Shown one piece after another: positions 27,571 through 39,515 of a stretch of 64,000 nucleotides of DNA. The DNA comes from an uncultured Granulosicoccaceae bacterium. Lineage in GTDB: Bacteria > Pseudomonadota > Gammaproteobacteria > CALCKW01. The stretch lies in assembly GCA_937965695.1 (NCBI GenBank), contig CALCKW010000024.1:62001-126000 (forward strand), given 5' to 3'. A model generated the notes under the pieces. The model did not search any database, was not told where the DNA came from, and saw nothing but the letters and a program-made list of their open reading frames with translations. Position 1 is the first letter of the stretch, and each line of letters begins with the position of its first letter. A program made the translations under genes and the position numbers.

Positions 27571-28208
27571 GTCGCCAATCCTTTTTCATTCAGCAATGCT
27601 GAGACGTGCATTCTCAACTGCGTTTGAACTTGCTCTAATGAAGGTGAAGCATCGACCACTTTAAAGCGCTCAGGAAACTGTTCTGCACGCGACAAATAAC
27701 CGGAGCGGACACGTTCAAAAAAAGCCAAACCTTCTTGCTCTATGCGATCAGGAGCACCCGTGGCGCTCGCACGGCGCAGGCCAAGCTCAGGGTCAATATC
27801 GAGCAAGAAGGTGACATCTGGCTGCAAATGAGCCTGCACCAATGCTTCCAGTACTTCCACTGCGGCAGAGCCTAGCTCTCGGCCAGATCCCTGGTAGGCG
27901 TAACTCGCCTCAGTGAATCGATCACTGATGACCCAGAGCCCTTCTGCAAGCGCAGGTTTGATAACCTGCTCCAGGTGCTGAGCGCGCGCCGCAAAAATCA
28001 TCAGCAGCTCGGACATGGCAGACACTTGTAAATCGTGGCGATTGAGTATCAACTCGCGCAGGGCCTCTCCCAGTTGAGTCCCCCCTGGCTCTCGGCTGAC
28101 TAAAACGTTTGCACCCGCTTCTTCCAAGAGTTGCGTCAAAAAAGCTAGATTAGTTGTCTTGCCAGTGCCTTCGAGGCCCTCGAGAGTAAGAAACACACCT
28201 TCCATCAA
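27567..28208 (-). CDS. tmk: Thymidylate kinase
   Basis: A 213-residue dTMP kinase with P-loop GLEGTGKTT (11-19), the SREPGGT motif near residue 37 and DRFTEASYAYQG near 95, which bind ATP and dTMP. It makes dTDP for DNA synthesis. It overlaps mltG upstream and holB downstream by four bases each. Confidence 0.97.
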   Translation of the reverse strand: MMEGVFLTLEGLEGTGKTTNLAFLTQLLEEAGANVLVSREPGGTQLGEALRELILNRHDLQVSAMSELLMIFAARAQHLEQVIKPALAEGLWVISDRFTEASYAYQGSGRELGSAAVEVLEALVQAHLQPDVTFLLDIDPELGLRRASATGAPDRIEQEGLAFFERVRSGYLSRAEQFPERFKVVDASPSLEQVQTQLRMHVSALLNEKGLAT

Positions 28209-29200
28209 CGATTCAGCTGATACTTTCGCACCGCTGCCTCATGCTGCTGCAAATTATCAGAAAACTGATGACTGCCATCCCCTTTGGACACAAAATACAA
28301 GCTGCTACCGGATTCTGGGTGCAGAGCCGCGTCAACAGCCTCCCGACCAGCAAGGGCGATCGGTGTAGGAGGCAAACCATGTCGCGTGTAGGTGTTGTAC
28401 GGTGTATCGGTTGTCAGGTCTTTGCGGCGAATGTCACCGTCGAAGTCAGGCCCAATTCCGTAGATAACCGTCGGGTCCGTTTGTAAACGCATGCCTTTTA
28501 TCAATCGGCGGCTAAAGACACCTGATATTGTCGCTCGCTCCGATGCTACGCCCGTTTCTTTTTCAACAATTGACGCCAAGACAAGCGCTTCGTAAGGTGA
28601 TTTGAGCGGGCTTTTTTTATCTCGATCCTGCCACGATTTTTCAAGGTAATTTGCCATCGCTAATTGCGCACGCGCCAAAATTGAAACTGCAGTATCGCCC
28701 GCCGTGTATTGATAGGTGTCCGGCATAAAAAGCCCTTCTGGCAAGGCATATGTTTGCTGCAGATCCAATGTGACAAGCAATTGTGCATCATCCAACTCTG
28801 AGAGATCATCGTTGAGCTTTTTTGATTGCAATAAGGCGTCGCGTACTTGTCGCATATTCCAGCCTTCGACCAAAGTAACGCGATACTGCACGGCCTTTCC
28901 TTGCACCAGAAGATCCAGCAAACCATATCCCGATAGGCCGGGATCTAGCTGGTACTCACCAGCTTTTATACGGTGTGCTATTTTTTTGTAGCGAGCGTAA
29001 AAATAGAGATACTCGCTGCGTTCAAGAACACCGTCAGCCGCGAGTTTTCGAGATAGGCTTCGCAGATTAGCACCGCTAGGTACATCTAAAGTAATCTGTT
29101 TTTCAAGAGCCAAAGGCTGGGAGAGACTGCGGTTACCATCAAATGCAAGCCAGGCTAGTATCGCTAGACAGACCAGTACAATCACAGAGATAAAACGCAT
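28205..29200 (-). CDS. mltG: Endolytic murein transglycosylase MltG
   Basis: A 331-residue YceG-family protein: an N-terminal membrane anchor (about 3-20), a LysM-like domain, and the catalytic motif IVEKETG with Glu213. It cuts nascent peptidoglycan strands at the inner membrane. It sits between fabF and tmk; the aminodeoxychorismate lyase gene pabC, common at this spot, is missing. Confidence 0.95.
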   Translation of the reverse strand: MRFISVIVLVCLAILAWLAFDGNRSLSQPLALEKQITLDVPSGANLRSLSRKLAADGVLERSEYLYFYARYKKIAHRIKAGEYQLDPGLSGYGLLDLLVQGKAVQYRVTLVEGWNMRQVRDALLQSKKLNDDLSELDDAQLLVTLDLQQTYALPEGLFMPDTYQYTAGDTAVSILARAQLAMANYLEKSWQDRDKKSPLKSPYEALVLASIVEKETGVASERATISGVFSRRLIKGMRLQTDPTVIYGIGPDFDGDIRRKDLTTDTPYNTYTRHGLPPTPIALAGREAVDAALHPESGSSLYFVSKGDGSHQFSDNLQQHEAAVRKYQLNR

Positions 29201-29236
29201 TTTTTCCTCGGTTCACTTGCGCAGCTATAGGTGCAA

Positions 29237-30475
29237 TCAGATCTTGCGAAAAACCAGTGAACCGTTAGTTCCGCCAAAGCCAAAAGAATTGCTTATAGCT
29301 ATGTCAATGTTCATTTCGCGAGCCGTATGAGGAACATAGTCCAAATCACAAGCGGGGTCGGGGTCATCTAAATTAATGGTTGGGGGCGCAACTTGGTCAC
29401 GTATTGCCAACACGCTAAATACGGCCTCTATACCTCCGGCAGCGCCGAGCAAATGCCCCGTCATCGACTTCGTGGAGCTCATCGGTACTTTTTTGGCAAA
29501 ATCGCCAAAGAGACCTTTGACCGCAAGTGTTTCTGCAATGTCGCCCGCTGGCGTCGACGTTCCATGTGCGTTGATATAACTGACTTGTTCCGTGTTGATG
29601 CCGCCGTCATTCAAAGCACTCGCCATGCAGCGCCCTGCACCTTCACCACCCTCGGAAGGCATGGTCATGTGATGAGCGTCGCCACTCATACCGTAACCGG
29701 CCAACTCGCAATAAATTTTGGCACCGCGTGCTTTGGCATGCTCGTATTCTTCAAGCACGACTACACCCGCGCCATCACCGATGACAAAGCCGTCACGACC
29801 ACTATCCCAAGGGCGACTTGCCGCTTCAGGGTCGTCGTTACGTGTTGAAAGCGCTCTCGCCGCGCCGAAGCCACCTACACCAAGTGCGGTCGTTGCCATT
29901 TCTGCGCCACCAGCCACCATGACATCAGCGTCGCCATAAGCAATCGTGCGTGCTGCGTCACCGATATTGTGTGTACCAGTTGTGCAGGCAGTGACAATAG
30001 CGAAGTTAGGGCCTTTAAATCCGCATCGAATAGAGAGATTGCCTGAGATCATGTTGATGATCGCCGAAGGTATAAAAAAGGGCGATAATTTGCGAGGACC
30101 TCGCTCTTCAACCAGTAAAGTATTGCGTTCGATGACACCTAAGCCACCGATTCCAGCGCCAATAGCAACCCCGATACGAGTCGCATTTTCATCAGTGACT
30201 TCGAGGCCGGAATCTTCAACAGCCTGAAGCCCAGCGATCATACCGAACTGAACAAACTCGTCCATCTTACGCGCATCTTTTGGCGCCATATATTCGCTGA
30301 CATCTAAGTCTTTCACCGAGCAACTGAACTGCGTGCCGTAATTCGTTGCATCAAAATGACTGATTGGCGCGGCACCGGACTTCCCTTTCAGGATATTAGC
30401 CCAACCCGCCTCAACGGTGTTACCTACTGGCGATACTAGACCTAAGCCGGTCACAACAACTCTACGTTTGCTCAA
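29237..30475 (-). CDS. fabF: 3-oxoacyl-ACP synthase II
   Basis: A 412-residue condensing enzyme with the catalytic triad Cys164 (TACTTGTHN), His304 ([11 protein letters not shown]) and His341 ([11 protein letters not shown]). It extends acyl-ACP with malonyl-ACP in fatty acid synthesis and controls the cis-vaccenate content at low temperature. It follows acpP with a 172-base gap that contains a hairpin with terminator features. Confidence 0.98.
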   Translation of the reverse strand: MSKRRVVVTGLGLVSPVGNTVEAGWANILKGKSGAAPISHFDATNYGTQFSCSVKDLDVSEYMAPKDARKMDEFVQFGMIAGLQAVEDSGLEVTDENATRIGVAIGAGIGGLGVIERNTLLVEERGPRKLSPFFIPSAIINMISGNLSIRCGFKGPNFAIVTACTTGTHNIGDAARTIAYGDADVMVAGGAEMATTALGVGGFGAARALSTRNDDPEAASRPWDSGRDGFVIGDGAGVVVLEEYEHAKARGAKIYCELAGYGMSGDAHHMTMPSEGGEGAGRCMASALNDGGINTEQVSYINAHGTSTPAGDIAETLAVKGLFGDFAKKVPMSSTKSMTGHLLGAAGGIEAVFSVLAIRDQVAPPTINLDDPDPACDLDYVPHTAREMNIDIAISNSFGFGGTNGSLVFRKI

Positions 30476-30523
30476 CGTGATGCCTCGCGATGGTTACTTC
30501 CACCAGAGTTGCGGAAGGAAATC

Positions 30524-30537
30524 GGGGCGGTCGCCCC
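30524..30537. other. GC-rich hairpin in the fabF leader
   Basis: GGGGCG and CGCCCC face each other with a two-base gap 49 bases upstream of fabF, in the acpP-fabF intergenic region. There is no T-run. It may pause or stabilise RNA in the leader. Confidence 0.4.
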
Positions 30538-30552
30538 AGTCTTAATGTATAA

Positions 30553-30579
30553 AAGCTCGATACCAATTGCATCGAGCTT
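30553..30579 (-). terminator. Attenuating terminator between acpP and fabF
   Basis: On the minus strand AAGCTCGAT pairs perfectly with ATCGAGCTT across a nine-base loop, followed by TTAT. It lies about 70 bases after the acpP stop. Partial termination here would give the excess of acpP over fabF mRNA seen in many bacteria. Confidence 0.6.
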
Positions 30580-30647
30580 GTCGGCAGCCAAAACAAATGC
30601 TCACCAATTGTGGAGCATCAATTTCACTTACCCTGTCAGTCGTCAGT

Positions 30648-30887
30648 TTAGCTGTCTAAGTGCGTGTTGATGTAGTTGACAGCTTGCTGAACCGTGGTGA
30701 TCTTCTCGGCTTCTTCATCGGGAATTTCACATTCAAATTCTTCTTCAAGAGCCATGACCAACTCGACAGTATCGAGAGAGTCAGCACCCAGGTCGTCTAC
30801 AAAAGACGCGGCGATGACGACTTCTTCTTCTTTGACGCCCAGCTGCTCGACGACGATTTTTCTAACGCGTTCTTCGACGCTACTCAT
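30648..30887 (-). CDS. acpP: Acyl carrier protein
   Basis: A 79-residue acidic ACP. Ser37 in [10 protein letters not shown] receives the phosphopantetheine arm. It carries growing fatty acyl chains between FabD, FabG and FabF, all encoded around it. A strong GGAGGT site lies eight bases before the ATG, in line with very high expression. Confidence 0.99.
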   Translation of the reverse strand: MSSVEERVRKIVVEQLGVKEEEVVIAASFVDDLGADSLDTVELVMALEEEFECEIPDEEAEKITTVQQAVNYINTHLDS

Positions 30888-31050
30888 GTCTTTCGACCTC
30901 CAGTAAATAAACTCTTAACTCAATCAGCTGATGCCGATCGAGCCGTATTGTAGGTAATTTGTGTGAACTGCGCCAATTTTTAAGCAGTTCTTTTGTGATG
31001 GCAACAAAATAATTGGCCAATTTTAACGCGTTAAACACGATAAAACACGC

Positions 31051-31803
31051 TTAAGCCATGTGCATACCACCATTGACATGCAGGGTGTGCCCAGTAATGT
31101 AAGCCGCCTCTTTTGAAGCTAAAAACACCGCTGCATGCGCTATTTCAGCCGGATCACCCAAACGGCCCAACGGTATAGAAGATTTCAACCCTTCTTTTAC
31201 ATCCTCGCTCAATACATCGGTCATGTCGGATTGGATAAATCCGGGTGCAATACTGTTGACCGTAATATTTCGGGCGCCAAATTCGCGTGCCATCGACTTG
31301 CTAAAGCCCTCTAAGCCTGCTTTTGCAGCGGCGTAATTTGCCTGTCCCGGGTTGCCAGTTGCTCCGACAACAGAAGAAATGTTGATTATCCGGCCTCTGC
31401 GAGCTTTGACCATTCCCTTTATACAGGCTTTGGTGACGCGAAAGACAGCCGACAAGTTAGTGTCGATGATACTGTCCCACTCGTCGTCTTTCATGCGCAA
31501 CATCAAGTTATCACGCGTGATCCCGGCGTTGTTGACCAAGATAGAAACTGGCCCAAATTCCGCGGTGATCGCCTTGGTTACCTCTAGAACACCTTCAGCA
31601 TCAGTCACATCGAGACGCATGCCCTTACCCGCAGCACCTGCGCCCTGCAAGGCTTCACTGATAGCCGCCGCACCGTTGTCGGAGGTAGCGGTTCCAATTA
31701 CCGTGGCACCTGCTGCGGCCATCGCCATAGCAATGGCCCGTCCAATACCGCGACTGGCACCCGTCACCAGTACTACTTCATCTTGTAGCGAAAGTGTGGT
31801 CAC
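31051..31803 (-). CDS. fabG: 3-oxoacyl-ACP reductase
   Basis: A 250-residue SDR with TGASRGIG (14-21), NNAG (91-94), Ser143, Tyr157 and Lys161 and a C-terminal HVNGGMHMA. The fully conserved FabG signature and its place between fabD and acpP set it apart from the catabolic SDRs at the left end. It reduces 3-ketoacyl-ACP with NADPH. It overlaps the fabD stop by four bases. Confidence 0.98.
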   Translation of the reverse strand: MTTLSLQDEVVLVTGASRGIGRAIAMAMAAAGATVIGTATSDNGAAAISEALQGAGAAGKGMRLDVTDAEGVLEVTKAITAEFGPVSILVNNAGITRDNLMLRMKDDEWDSIIDTNLSAVFRVTKACIKGMVKARRGRIINISSVVGATGNPGQANYAAAKAGLEGFSKSMAREFGARNITVNSIAPGFIQSDMTDVLSEDVKEGLKSSIPLGRLGDPAEIAHAAVFLASKEAAYITGHTLHVNGGMHMA

Positions 31804-32747
31804 ACTGCCTCCTTTTGATCGGTCATTTCTAATGCTTTTTGTAGCGACGCTTGATCTTCAACGCAGACAAAACTCAGCGATCGGTCAATTCTCTTGGCAA
31901 GCCCAGTGAGCACTTTGCCCGGGCCAAATTCTATTTGAGTATCGACACCTTGAGTAACTAGATACTGCACGCTTGCCGTCCAGCGAACGGGGTTGGCCAC
32001 GTGTGCTTTCAGCGAGCTAATTTGAGCCTGCAAACCGTTGATAACTGCAGCTTCAGCATTTTGAACAACCGCTATATTACCCTCTGAAGCTTTTGTTTCG
32101 TTTATCTGTTGGGCCAAAGGTGAAACGACGGAGTTCATTAAGCTTGAGTGATTGGGTACGCTCACCGGCAGCATCATCGCTTTTCGCGCACCGGCTTCTT
32201 TGGCCACCACACAAGCATGCTCTAAGGCGTCGAGGTGACCCGAGATAACGACTTGGCCAGGTGCATTGAAATTGACAGCTTCGACCACTCTCTCGCCACT
32301 CAAGGAAATGCAGAGATCGACCAGAGCACTGTCATCCATGCCTAAAATCGCTGCCATTCCACCTTCTCCAACCGGCACTGCCTCGCTCATCAGTTGGCCA
32401 CGTTTTTCTACAAGTCGCATCGCATCGACAAACTGAAAAACACCTGCCGCAACATGAGCACTGTACTCACCGAGACTGTGACCTGCTGCATAACTAGGCA
32501 ACTGACCCCCAGCGGAAAGCCAGACACGCCAACAGGCCACACCAGCGGCAAACATCACCGGCTGTGTATATTGGGTCTGTTTCAATTGTTCATCGGGTCC
32601 GCTTTGCGCGAGCGCCCAGAGATCATAATCCAGCACTTCGCTCGCTTCAGCAAAGGTGTCTTGAACTTCTCGCCATCCGCTGGCTAGATCAGCCAACATA
32701 CCCACAGACTGGGAACCTTGCCCAGGAAAAACTGCGGCAAATTTCAT
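31800..32747 (-). CDS. fabD: Malonyl-CoA:ACP transacylase
   Basis: A 315-residue transacylase with FPGQGSQ near the start, catalytic Ser91 in GHSLGEY and a partner His in the PNHSSLM segment near 203. It loads malonate on ACP. In many gammaproteobacteria plsX and fabH precede it; here dapB is upstream, 70 bases away. Confidence 0.98.
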   Translation of the reverse strand: MKFAAVFPGQGSQSVGMLADLASGWREVQDTFAEASEVLDYDLWALAQSGPDEQLKQTQYTQPVMFAAGVACWRVWLSAGGQLPSYAAGHSLGEYSAHVAAGVFQFVDAMRLVEKRGQLMSEAVPVGEGGMAAILGMDDSALVDLCISLSGERVVEAVNFNAPGQVVISGHLDALEHACVVAKEAGARKAMMLPVSVPNHSSLMNSVVSPLAQQINETKASEGNIAVVQNAEAAVINGLQAQISSLKAHVANPVRWTASVQYLVTQGVDTQIEFGPGKVLTGLAKRIDRSLSFVCVEDQASLQKALEMTDQKEAV

Positions 32748-32817
32748 CGTACGTACCTTTTAAAAATTTTAGTTCGCTAGTGAAAGCCAAGGCCAACCAG
32801 GCGCTGCTTCCACCGCA

Positions 32818-33621
32818 CTATTGACGCGCCAACACGTCCTGCATGTTGTAAAGACCAGGTTCTCGACCAGCTACCCATTGTGCTGCGCGTACCGCTCCCG
32901 CTGCGTAATTCATTCGACTATTTGAGCGATGACTTATCTCGACACGCTCTCCGGTACCGATAAACATAGTGGTGTGTTCACCGACGATGTCACCACCACG
33001 TATAGTTTGAAAACCAATGGTGTTTGATTTGCGCTCACCCGTGTGACCCTCACGGCTGTAGACAGCACATTCTTCCAAATCACGACCTAAGGCGTCCGCC
33101 ACTGACTCGCCCATCGCCAGAGCGGTTCCAGAAGGTGCATCCACCTTGTGACGATGATGGGATTCAATGATTTCTACATCGTAGTCATCGCCCAATGCGG
33201 CAGCCGCGTCGTGCAGCAGTTTTAAACAAACATTTACACCGACACTAAAATTGGCGGCTAACACAATAGGGATTTGTTTGGCTGCTGTTTCGATTTGCGC
33301 TTTTTGATCGCTATCGAAGCCTGTAGTGCCAACCACTGCAGCGCAACCAGTCGCCACACATTTTTCAAGCGTCGCCAATGTGACCAGTGGGCGTGTGAAA
33401 TCAATGACAACCTGACCAGCTGCCACTGCGTCACTCAGTGAATCAGTGATTGCGACACCAACGGGTTGAGCTCCTGCGACCACGCCCATATCTTGTCCAA
33501 TGAAAGAGCTGGTTGACGATTCGGTGCCAGCGACCACCCGCGCATCATCTGCAAGCTCCACCGCCTGCGTTAGCGTACGACCCATCTTACCGCCCGCTCC
33601 CACAATCACAATCTTGGTCAC
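32818..33621 (-). CDS. dapB: 4-hydroxy-tetrahydrodipicolinate reductase
   Basis: A 267-residue DapB: cofactor motif GAGGKMG (8-14), GTTGF near residue 98, and catalytic His155/His156 with Lys159 in SHHRHKVDAPSGTA. It is a step of lysine and diaminopimelate synthesis. Usually it lies near dnaJ or carA; here it stands upstream of fabD. Confidence 0.98.
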   Translation of the reverse strand: MTKIVIVGAGGKMGRTLTQAVELADDARVVAGTESSTSSFIGQDMGVVAGAQPVGVAITDSLSDAVAAGQVVIDFTRPLVTLATLEKCVATGCAAVVGTTGFDSDQKAQIETAAKQIPIVLAANFSVGVNVCLKLLHDAAAALGDDYDVEIIESHHRHKVDAPSGTALAMGESVADALGRDLEECAVYSREGHTGERKSNTIGFQTIRGGDIVGEHTTMFIGTGERVEISHRSNSRMNYAAGAVRAAQWVAGREPGLYNMQDVLARQ

Positions 33622-33705
33622 GCTGTTGCTCTCCTCAACTTTGCAATTACCACGAGCAACTCAGATGCGCTCGCTAGACGCTGCAGTTTACCATGTTCGC
33701 GGCGA

Positions 33706-34512
33706 CTACTGCCCTAGACCGTCGATAAGCCATTGCTCGGCAACCGCCACTTGCTCACTGTATTTCCACGGGGGGTTCAGCACAGCCATTCCACTTCCGA
33801 TCATACCCACACGATCGGTGCGCGAAGGCTGCGGCACAGGTAACTCACTGTTATGTACTTCGTGAGGAGAGTCAGCGTGCAATTTAGCCAGCAAGTCCTG
33901 GTGACGACCTGCTGCCAACAAGGGATACCATATTGCTACCATTGCTTCGGGCCAACGCAGAGCAACTTCACACGCCAACTTAGCCATCGCTACGTAGTCT
34001 GTTTTTAATTCGTACGATGGATCGAGAATGACTACGCCGCGACGAATTTCTGGCGGTGTTAATGCGATGGTGGCTTCCGTAGCATCACGTTCATGCACAC
34101 TGATGCCCGGTGCACGACCTGCCCAACGAGAGAGAGCGACAAACTCTTCAGGGTGTTTTTCAACCATGACAATCTTGTCGCCGTCGCGCGCGCACACTCG
34201 TGCCAAAGCCGGAGATCCAGGATAGTATTTCAGCTCACCTGTCGGGTTCATGGCTGCAATTGCCTGGCGCCACAACAACAACTCTTCGGGCCAATTGTCG
34301 AGCTGCCATAATTTCACCACACCAAATTCATGTTCTTTTAACTGCATGGCTTGCTCACCGGCAAAGGAGTAAACCCCTCTCCCGGCAAAACTATCCAGAC
34401 TGTAAAACGGCTTATCCTTTTCCAGTAAATGCTTATACAACAGCGACAAAAGCGCGTGTTTATGGCAATCGGCGATGTTTCCGGCGTGATATCCGTGCTG
34501 GTAACTCAGCAT
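33706..34512 (-). CDS. rlmJ: 23S rRNA (adenine-2030-N6)-methyltransferase
   Basis: A 268-residue RlmJ/ComJ (YhiR) methyltransferase. The N-terminal YQHGYHAGNIADCHKH block, DSFAGRGVYSF (SAM site) and the ILDPSYE motif, equivalent to NPPY-type catalytic motifs, are all present. It methylates A2030 of 23S rRNA. It appears to be a single gene between dapB and a divergent secreted-protein gene. Confidence 0.96.
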   Translation of the reverse strand: MLSYQHGYHAGNIADCHKHALLSLLYKHLLEKDKPFYSLDSFAGRGVYSFAGEQAMQLKEHEFGVVKLWQLDNWPEELLLWRQAIAAMNPTGELKYYPGSPALARVCARDGDKIVMVEKHPEEFVALSRWAGRAPGISVHERDATEATIALTPPEIRRGVVILDPSYELKTDYVAMAKLACEVALRWPEAMVAIWYPLLAAGRHQDLLAKLHADSPHEVHNSELPVPQPSRTDRVGMIGSGMAVLNPPWKYSEQVAVAEQWLIDGLGQ

Positions 34513-34662
34513 TTCGTAGTAATCCTTTGTCTCAATGTTTTTGTACGAACAAATTCATTCAGAAGTCGTTGAAAAATCTCGATTCGAGCAACTATAACTA
34601 TAGTAATGCCCCAGCAGGAGTTGAACTAAAAACAGTTTAACAAGGGTACGTGCGAATGTGGT

Positions 34663-34715
34663 GTCAAAGTTGCTTTGACTGTCATTAAGAATTTGCCCGA
34701 CTGGGCATTGTTTTT
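34663..34715 (+). promoter_or_regulatory. Tandem hairpins with a T-rich tail in the leader of the secreted protein gene
   Basis: GTCAAAG and CTTTGAC (34663-34679) form a perfect 7-bp stem with a three-base loop. Fourteen bases on, TGCCC and GGGCA (34694-34707) form a second stem followed by TTGTTTTT. They lie 66-118 bases before the start of the LRR/FnIII gene. The second resembles a short intrinsic terminator, so the pair may be an attenuator or the end of an unseen small transcript. Confidence 0.4.
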
Positions 34716-34780
34716 AAGCAACATCTGTTTTGCAGTCCGCTATGGCTGCACAAAGATCAACACGAAGTGGAACTATACCT

Positions 34781-36007
34781 ATGAATTACAAAATTTCTCT
34801 TGCAGCTTTGGTCGTAGCGGCAACCGTCTCAGGGCAAGCCGCAGCTGGCGATTCTGCCGATGCAGTCAATGCACTCATTGCTCTTGGCACAATCACTCCT
34901 GCGGGTTACGCAGGTGTGGACGGCGATGTGAACACGAACACAACCGCATGGGCAACAGTTGCTGATGACACAGCTGCTTGCGCACTAGGTGGTGTACTTT
35001 GCTCGGGAACTGATATCACCAAATTGGAAGTTCCTGATGCAGGCTTTACTCCTGCAGGTGGATTACCAGCGGTATTGGCAGCAATTGATCCGATCAAAGA
35101 CACGCTAATCAATTTGAATCTTTCAAACAATCTAGCAAATCCAGACAATGTTTTGGCAGGTGGTTTCGCCGGTTTAGACGGATTTGTAGCACTTGAGAAA
35201 CTGGCGCTGAATGGCATTTCTGCCGATGGTGTTTTCCCAGACATGAGCGCATCGACGTCACTGAACTGGGTTAACTTGTACGACAACGTTGGCATAACCG
35301 GTATGGAAGGCAAATTAGCTGGTGGCTCCGCCATTACCTTGATTGGTCTCAACGGCAATACCAACATGACTGGCGATATGAGCTCCACATTGGCTAACAT
35401 TGGCAACCCTGCCAATCTAACGCTCAATGATTCTAAAGTTTACGGTACAGTCGCTGTCGCCAGTGGAGACGTAGTTGCTCTAACGGGTACTGACATCATT
35501 CCAACAGGTGACGCTGGTGTCATTACAGCCAGTGGATACGATGCATCATTGGTTGTTCAGGCAGCTACGGGCGTCACAGTTACTCCTGGCGAAGAAACAG
35601 CTTCGATTGCATGGGTGGCCCCTGCGGTTACAGGTGTTGAGACAGGTTATAGCGTTTCTTACACTGCAGATGACGGCGTTACGCTCTTGGGCACAGAGGC
35701 CCTTGGTGCTGTAACCACACACACGTTCAGCAACATGCCTGCTGGCACTTACAAGGCAGTTGTACAATCAACATTCGCCGCTGAAGGTCGCTCTGCGGCA
35801 CCAGCACTGAGTGCTGCATTTGATGTCACAGCAGCGCCACTGGTCTGTGAGACTGGCGAAGAGCTCAATGAAGCAGGTACTGCTTGTGTAGCTGTCGAGG
35901 AAGAGGAAGAAGAGGAAGAAGGAACAACTAGCAGTGGCGGCGGTGGTGCTGCTTTCTGGTTGATCATGCTACCTTTGATGGGTCTGTTGCGACGCAAGAG
36001 CGCCTAA
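34781..36007 (+). CDS. Secreted leucine-rich / FnIII-like protein with GlyGly-CTERM sorting tail
   Basis: A 408-residue exported protein. It has a signal peptide (about 1-22), a degenerate leucine-rich region (about 55-240) with INLNLSNN, LEKLALNG and LIGLNGN repeats, a fibronectin-III-like domain (about 265-360), a run of eight Glu, and the tail SSGGGGAAFWLIMLPLMGLL followed by RRKSA. This tail fits the GlyGly-CTERM signal processed by rhombosortase, so the protein is probably cleaved and presented on the surface or secreted. The ATG at 34781 directly precedes the signal peptide; an upstream ATG at 34730 adds a non-signal-like stretch. A terminator follows. The function and ligand are unknown. 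Confidence 0.85.
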   Translation: MNYKISLAALVVAATVSGQAAAGDSADAVNALIALGTITPAGYAGVDGDVNTNTTAWATVADDTAACALGGVLCSGTDITKLEVPDAGFTPAGGLPAVLAAIDPIKDTLINLNLSNNLANPDNVLAGGFAGLDGFVALEKLALNGISADGVFPDMSASTSLNWVNLYDNVGITGMEGKLAGGSAITLIGLNGNTNMTGDMSSTLANIGNPANLTLNDSKVYGTVAVASGDVVALTGTDIIPTGDAGVITASGYDASLVVQAATGVTVTPGEETASIAWVAPAVTGVETGYSVSYTADDGVTLLGTEALGAVTTHTFSNMPAGTYKAVVQSTFAAEGRSAAPALSAAFDVTAAPLVCETGEELNEAGTACVAVEEEEEEEEGTTSSGGGGAAFWLIMLPLMGLLRRKSA

Positions 36008-36038
36008 CAGCCCTACTCAGCTTCTGAGCTGAAATTGA

Positions 36039-36072
36039 AACGGCCAGGTGTTTACATCTGGCCGTTTTTTTT
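36039..36072 (+). terminator. Intrinsic terminator
   Basis: AACGGCCAG pairs perfectly with CTGGCCGTT across a ten-base loop, followed by a T-run. It ends the secreted-protein transcript and lies 12 bases before the convergent ligA stop. Confidence 0.88.
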
Positions 36073-36083
36073 ACCTCTAAAAA

Positions 36084-38659
<2,576 letters not shown>

Positions 38660-39490
38660 TCAGACGTGGTCGTGGCTTCCGTAACGAGCATTTGCGCTTC
38701 GAATCAAACGCGCGCGGATATCCTCTAAAGAATTTCGCGTCAGCGGTGCATGATGTTCATCACGGAGCTCTGCATCTAGTGCTTGAGCCAACTCGTGGGC
38801 CTCTGAAAGCATCATGTCAAATGCCACATCATCACGCAGCGGACCCGGTAGTTGCAAAAAGAAAGATATACCCGGCGTCGTCATAGCGTCCATGCCCTCT
38901 GGATCGAAATAACCGGGTTCTACCATACTGACGACGCTAAACAGTGTTTGCTGATTAAAACGGGAGTGAAAAATTTGCATTTCACCGTGCTCAAATCCAC
39001 GACCCAAGAACTGGCCCTTCAGCGCGGCACCGGATAATACGCGACCAGGTTTCGCCATGACATTCAGACAAGTGAGTTCGCGGTCATTGGCGTAGCTCAT
39101 GGGCGAGAGAATATCCGCTGCCTCTTCTTCATCGAATAAATCGGCGTCTAGATTGGCTGTCATTTCTTCACGCGCATCGTCAACATACTGCCCAGCGGAC
39201 GACATATCCACAGCAGCAAGTTCTTCAAATACGGGATCGAGTTCAGCTGGGAGGCGCTCTGCATATTGCCGTTGATTGTCCGGCAGACGTGTGTGCAATG
39301 CTCGTTCCATGAGTTCAGGGTCTAGCCCCATATTGCTCAAGGTCTCATGCGGGTCCACTTGATCGTCTTCCTGGACCGTGACCGAATCAGCTTTGCTGAC
39401 CCGCCGACCACCAAAAAAATATCGAGCATAGCTCACCACTAGAACGACCAGCCCGCCGATAATAAGCGCCCAACTCACATAATCAATCAT
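38660..39490 (-). CDS. zipA: Cell division protein ZipA
   Basis: A 276-residue ZipA. The N-terminal membrane helix (about 6-25) is followed by an acidic linker and the C-terminal FtsZ-binding domain (about 140-270) with IFHSRFNQQTLFSVVSMVEPG and TPGISFFLQLP. It anchors the FtsZ ring to the inner membrane. The ATG at 39490 starts right at the membrane anchor; a frame from 39553 would overlap smc and add a charged, unlikely N-terminus. It lies 25 bases after smc. Confidence 0.94.
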   Translation of the reverse strand: MIDYVSWALIIGGLVVLVVSYARYFFGGRRVSKADSVTVQEDDQVDPHETLSNMGLDPELMERALHTRLPDNQRQYAERLPAELDPVFEELAAVDMSSAGQYVDDAREEMTANLDADLFDEEEAADILSPMSYANDRELTCLNVMAKPGRVLSGAALKGQFLGRGFEHGEMQIFHSRFNQQTLFSVVSMVEPGYFDPEGMDAMTTPGISFFLQLPGPLRDDVAFDMMLSEAHELAQALDAELRDEHHAPLTRNSLEDIRARLIRSANARYGSHDHV

Positions 39491-39515
39491 TTGTCTGCCA
39501 CTCTCGTAATCAGTC

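Noticed and set aside
34906..35427. A 173-residue minus-strand frame in the secreted-protein gene
   Set aside because: It is antisense to a gene with signal peptide, repeats and sorting tail; low-complexity composition.
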